Below, in pieces: positions 61,697 through 64,000 of a stretch of DNA of 64,000 nt. The notes under the pieces are model-generated. The model saw only the letters and a list, made by a program, of their open reading frames with translations, made no database searches and had not been told where the DNA came from. The position numbers were made by a program, and so were the translations under genes. Each line of letters starts with the position of its first letter. Position 1 is the stretch's first letter. The DNA is from Bacteroides clarus YIT 12056 (GTDB lineage: Bacteria; Bacteroidota; Bacteroidia; Bacteroidales; Bacteroidaceae): positions 62,001-126,000 of the forward strand of contig NZ_FQWK01000001.1 in the NCBI RefSeq assembly GCF_900129655.1, given 5' to 3'.

Positions 61697-61741
61697 CAGA
61701 TTTACACAGATTATTTTATTCGGATAATCTGTGTAAATCTG
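61697..61741. terminator. 18-bp perfect inverted repeat between pyrH and frr
   Basis: The arms CAGATTTACACAGATTAT (61697-61714) and its complement (61724-61741) surround a 9-nt loop. The word CAGATTTACACAGATT is, as I recall, a common intergenic repeat in Bacteroides. It could terminate or attenuate pyrH transcription before frr. No clean T run follows on the minus strand, so this is tentative. Confidence 0.55.
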
Positions 61742-61786
61742 AATCCGTATCTGTCATGTAAACCGGCGGATGGGTGCGGATGGATA

Positions 61787-62497
61787 TCAGTTATGTACCA
61801 GCGTTCCTATTTCTTCGCCTTGCATTACTTTTTTCAGATTGCCTACGGTGTCCATATCGAAAACGATGATGGGCAGGTTGTTTTCCTTACACATGCAGGT
61901 AGCCGTAAGGTCCATGACTTTCAGGCCGCGTTTCAGCACTTCGTCGTAAGTGATATCGTGGAACTTCGTTGCCGTAGGGTCTTTTTCCGGGTCGGCGGTG
62001 TAGATGCCGTCGACGCGTGTCCCTTTCAACATGACGTCCGCTTCTATTTCGATGCCGCGGAGGCTGGAACCGGTGTCTGTCGTGAAGAACGGATTACCCG
62101 TTCCGGCAGACATGATAACCACTTCGCCCGCTTCCATGCACTCGATAGCTTTCCATTTGTTGTAGAATTCACCGATAGGTTCCATGCGGACGGCTGTCAG
62201 CACACGGGCTTTTACGCCTGCCGCTACCAGTGCCGAGCTTAGCGCAAGGCTGTTGATAACGGTTGCCAGCATACCCATTTGGTCGCCTTTTACACGGTCG
62301 AAACCTTTGTTGGTGCCGCTCAGCCCGCGGAAGATGTTGCCGCCACCGATAACGATGCCGATTTGTATGCCCAATTCATGGATTTCCTTAATCTGCGCTG
62401 CATATTCGGCCAGACGTTTCTCGTCGATACCGTATTGCTTTTCTCCCATCAGGCTCTCGCCGCTGAGTTTCAATAAGATTCTTTTGTATGTTGCCAT
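61787..62497 (-). CDS. pyrH: UMP kinase
   Basis: The enzyme phosphorylates UMP to UDP, the entry to pyrimidine nucleotides. The 236-residue protein has the amino-acid-kinase fold: KRILLKLSGESLMGEKQYGI at the start, IGIVIGGGNIFRG near 46-58, DQMGMLATVINSLAL near 72-86, and GTGNPFFTTDTGSSLRGIEI near 131-150. All are standard for the bacterial hexameric PyrH. A TATCTTTG -7 box precedes it on the minus strand. It lies upstream of frr. Confidence 0.97.
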   Translation of the reverse strand: MATYKRILLKLSGESLMGEKQYGIDEKRLAEYAAQIKEIHELGIQIGIVIGGGNIFRGLSGTNKGFDRVKGDQMGMLATVINSLALSSALVAAGVKARVLTAVRMEPIGEFYNKWKAIECMEAGEVVIMSAGTGNPFFTTDTGSSLRGIEIEADVMLKGTRVDGIYTADPEKDPTATKFHDITYDEVLKRGLKVMDLTATCMCKENNLPIIVFDMDTVGNLKKVMQGEEIGTLVHN

Positions 62498-62524
62498 AGT
62501 TTATTAATTTATTTCGCTTAGCGG

Positions 62525-62532
62525 CAAAGATA
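62525..62532 (-). promoter_or_regulatory. pyrH promoter -7 box
   Basis: TATCTTTG on the minus strand, 27 nt before the pyrH ATG. Confidence 0.55.
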
Positions 62533-62567
62533 GGAAAATAATGCCAATCGCTATAAACAATTTTCAG

Positions 62568-64000
62568 TTATTCTTTCAGCGTATAGTCACCGGCTTTTGC
62601 GGTTACTGCGGCCTGCAGCTCGTCGAGTGTCTTTTCGCCTTCCGGGAATTCCACGGTCGCCACCGGCGGATTGAGGGTTACGGTGGCGTGTACGCCTTCC
62701 ATGCTGTTCAATGCTTTTTCCACATGCATGCGGCAATGGTTGCACATCATGCCTTCCACTTTAAATTCTTTTCTCATGATTTTTTCTGTTGATGGTTCTA
62801 CTTTATTGTCCGGTTGTCCTGCCGGGTCGATGGCAGGGCTTTCGGCACTCTCTATCTTTTTCCTTTTCAGCCGCAAGCTGTTGGTTACCACGCTGACGCT
62901 GCTGAACGCCATGGCCGCGCCGGCTATCATGGGATTCAGCAGGAAGCCGTTGACGGGGTAGAGTACGCCGGCTGCGACGGGTACACCTATTATATTATAA
63001 ATGAACGCCCAAAACAGGTTCTGACGAATGGTGCGCACGGTCAGTCTGGAGAGCTTCAACGCTTCCGGTATCTTTGTGAGGTCGGAAGAGATGATGGTCA
63101 TCTTGGCTACATCCATGGCGATGTCGCTGCCGCCGCCCATGGCGATGCTTAAATCCGCTTGCGCCAGGGCTGCGCTGTCGTTGATGCCGTCGCCTACCAT
63201 TGCCACTTTCCTGCCGTTTTTCTGCAGGTCACTGATAAAGGCGGCCTTATCCTGCGGCAATACTCCCGCTTTATAATGAAGAATACCCGCTTTGCGTGCA
63301 ATCTCCCGTGCGGTGGCTTCGTTGTCACCCGTCAGCATGCAGACTTCGATGCCGGCGGCTTGCAATTCGCTGACGGCCTGTATGGAGGTCGGTTTGATTT
63401 GGTCTGTAATCCCGGCTATGGCAAGCGCGTTTTCGCTGTCGGCAAACCAGATAACGGTCTGCGTGTCCGCTGTCAGACGGGCGGCTTCGTCGCTTAGCGA
63501 CCGGCTGACGGCAATCCGGTTCTCTTCCAGCAGTTTCCGGTTGCCGGCATAATAGGCTTTTCCGTTCGACTCGCCTTTTACGCCCCTGCCGGTGATACTT
63601 TCAAAATTACCGATGCTTACGCTTCGGGCATCTTGTAAATGGCGGACTACCGCTTCGGCAAGCGGATGTTCCGATAACTTTTCCAGGCTGTAAAAGATGT
63701 TTCCGGTCTCCGCCGTCTGCGTTTCCCAAATCAAATCGCCGACTACCGGCTTCCCTTCGGTTACGGTTCCGGTCTTGTCCAGTACCACCGTATCAATCTT
63801 CTTGGCGGTTTCCAGACTTTCGGCGTCTTTTATCAGAATGCCCCGTTCCGCGCCTTTGCCGATGCCTACCATGATGGCGGTAGGTGTGGCAAGTCCCAGG
63901 GCGCATGGGCAGGCGATGATAAGTACCGTAACCAATGCCAGCAGTCCGTGTGTGAATCCGCTCTGTCCGTCCAGCAACATCCATGCGATGAAGGAGAGCA
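62568..64000 (-). CDS. Copper-type P1B ATPase, C-terminal part with a C-terminal HMA domain
   Basis: The gene is cut by the right window edge; its last 477 codons are present and the frame is open to base 64000. The membrane metal site CPC lies in IIACPCALGLATP, the phosphorylated aspartate in DKTGTVTEGKP. The nucleotide domain has SEHPLAEAVV and GDNEATAREIARKAG, and the hinge has MVGDGINDSAALAQADLSIA. These indicate a Cu(+)-exporting P1B-1 ATPase. After the last helices (NSLRLKRK) comes a linker of about 35 residues. A heavy-metal-associated domain with MMCNHCRMHVEKAL follows and runs to the stop. HMA domains are usually N-terminal, so this C-terminal one is less common. Confidence 0.93.
   Translation of the reverse strand, partial: LSFIAWMLLDGQSGFTHGLLALVTVLIIACPCALGLATPTAIMVGIGKGAERGILIKDAESLETAKKIDTVVLDKTGTVTEGKPVVGDLIWETQTAETGNIFYSLEKLSEHPLAEAVVRHLQDARSVSIGNFESITGRGVKGESNGKAYYAGNRKLLEENRIAVSRSLSDEAARLTADTQTVIWFADSENALAIAGITDQIKPTSIQAVSELQAAGIEVCMLTGDNEATAREIARKAGILHYKAGVLPQDKAAFISDLQKNGRKVAMVGDGINDSAALAQADLSIAMGGGSDIAMDVAKMTIISSDLTKIPEALKLSRLTVRTIRQNLFWAFIYNIIGVPVAAGVLYPVNGFLLNPMIAGAAMAFSSVSVVTNSLRLKRKKIESAESPAIDPAGQPDNKVEPSTEKIMRKEFKVEGMMCNHCRMHVEKALNSMEGVHATVTLNPPVATVEFPEGEKTLDELQAAVTAKAGDYTLKE

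Overview
The window looks like chromosomal DNA of a gut Bacteroides (Bacteroidales). Evidence: SusC/SusD outer-membrane pairs, TAnnTTTG-type -7 promoter boxes with little Shine-Dalgarno dependence, a fused aspartokinase-homoserine dehydrogenase ThrA, a DUF4954 protein, class I fumarase, a PL10 pectate lyase, and an OMR-PnuT-thiamine pyrophosphokinase operon under a TPP riboswitch. No species is claimed.

Layout. 1-3640: end-truncated FAD protein, radA, a beta carbonic anhydrase, asparaginase. 3855-9179: threonine operon (Thr-rich leader peptide, thrA, a phosphoglycerate-mutase-like proposed homoserine kinase, thrC). 9214-9813: a 129-bp inverted-repeat element next to a RelE/ParE-type toxin and a small overlapping antitoxin. 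9942-14507: an EamA transporter converging on a thiamine-salvage operon with a TPP riboswitch. 14537-22310: core genes (mscS, tRNA-Lys, AI-2E-type permease, tdk, rsmI, a coiled-coil lipoprotein, a HAD phosphatase, marC) and a few unknowns. 46640-64000: hflX, DUF4954, fumarase, acyltransferase, PL10 lyase, an RND efflux operon, rsgA, frr, pyrH and a copper-type P-ATPase cut by the window end.

The most interesting region is 22450-46640, an AT-richer accessory block that reads as a SusC/SusD shufflon. One complete SusC gene (40556, + strand) has a promoter, signal peptide and N-terminal domain. Three others (23953, 29107 and 35401, all - strand) have intact bodies and their own SusD partner, but lack signal peptide and N-terminal domain. 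All three lose homology to the complete gene at the same point, the edge of a 53-nt block (26876-26928, 32057-32109, 38228-38280 and, inverted, 40757-40809). The silent A and C copies of this block are identical over 53 nt although the coding sequence on either side differs. A tyrosine recombinase gene (38921-40102) lies between silent copy C and the complete gene. Inversion between the complete gene's block and a silent block would flip the promoter, N-terminus and recombinase onto one of three other SusC/SusD pairs, switching which nutrient importer is displayed. The principle is known from Bacteroides fragilis; this set of cassettes, its conserved silent leaders and the passenger ATPase are specific to this window.

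A second theme is intergenic repeats. Four elements of about 100 bp (6523, 47959, 58701, 60962) have purine-word arms around a GC-richer core. At least three share core words, and one forms the apparent upstream start of rsgA.
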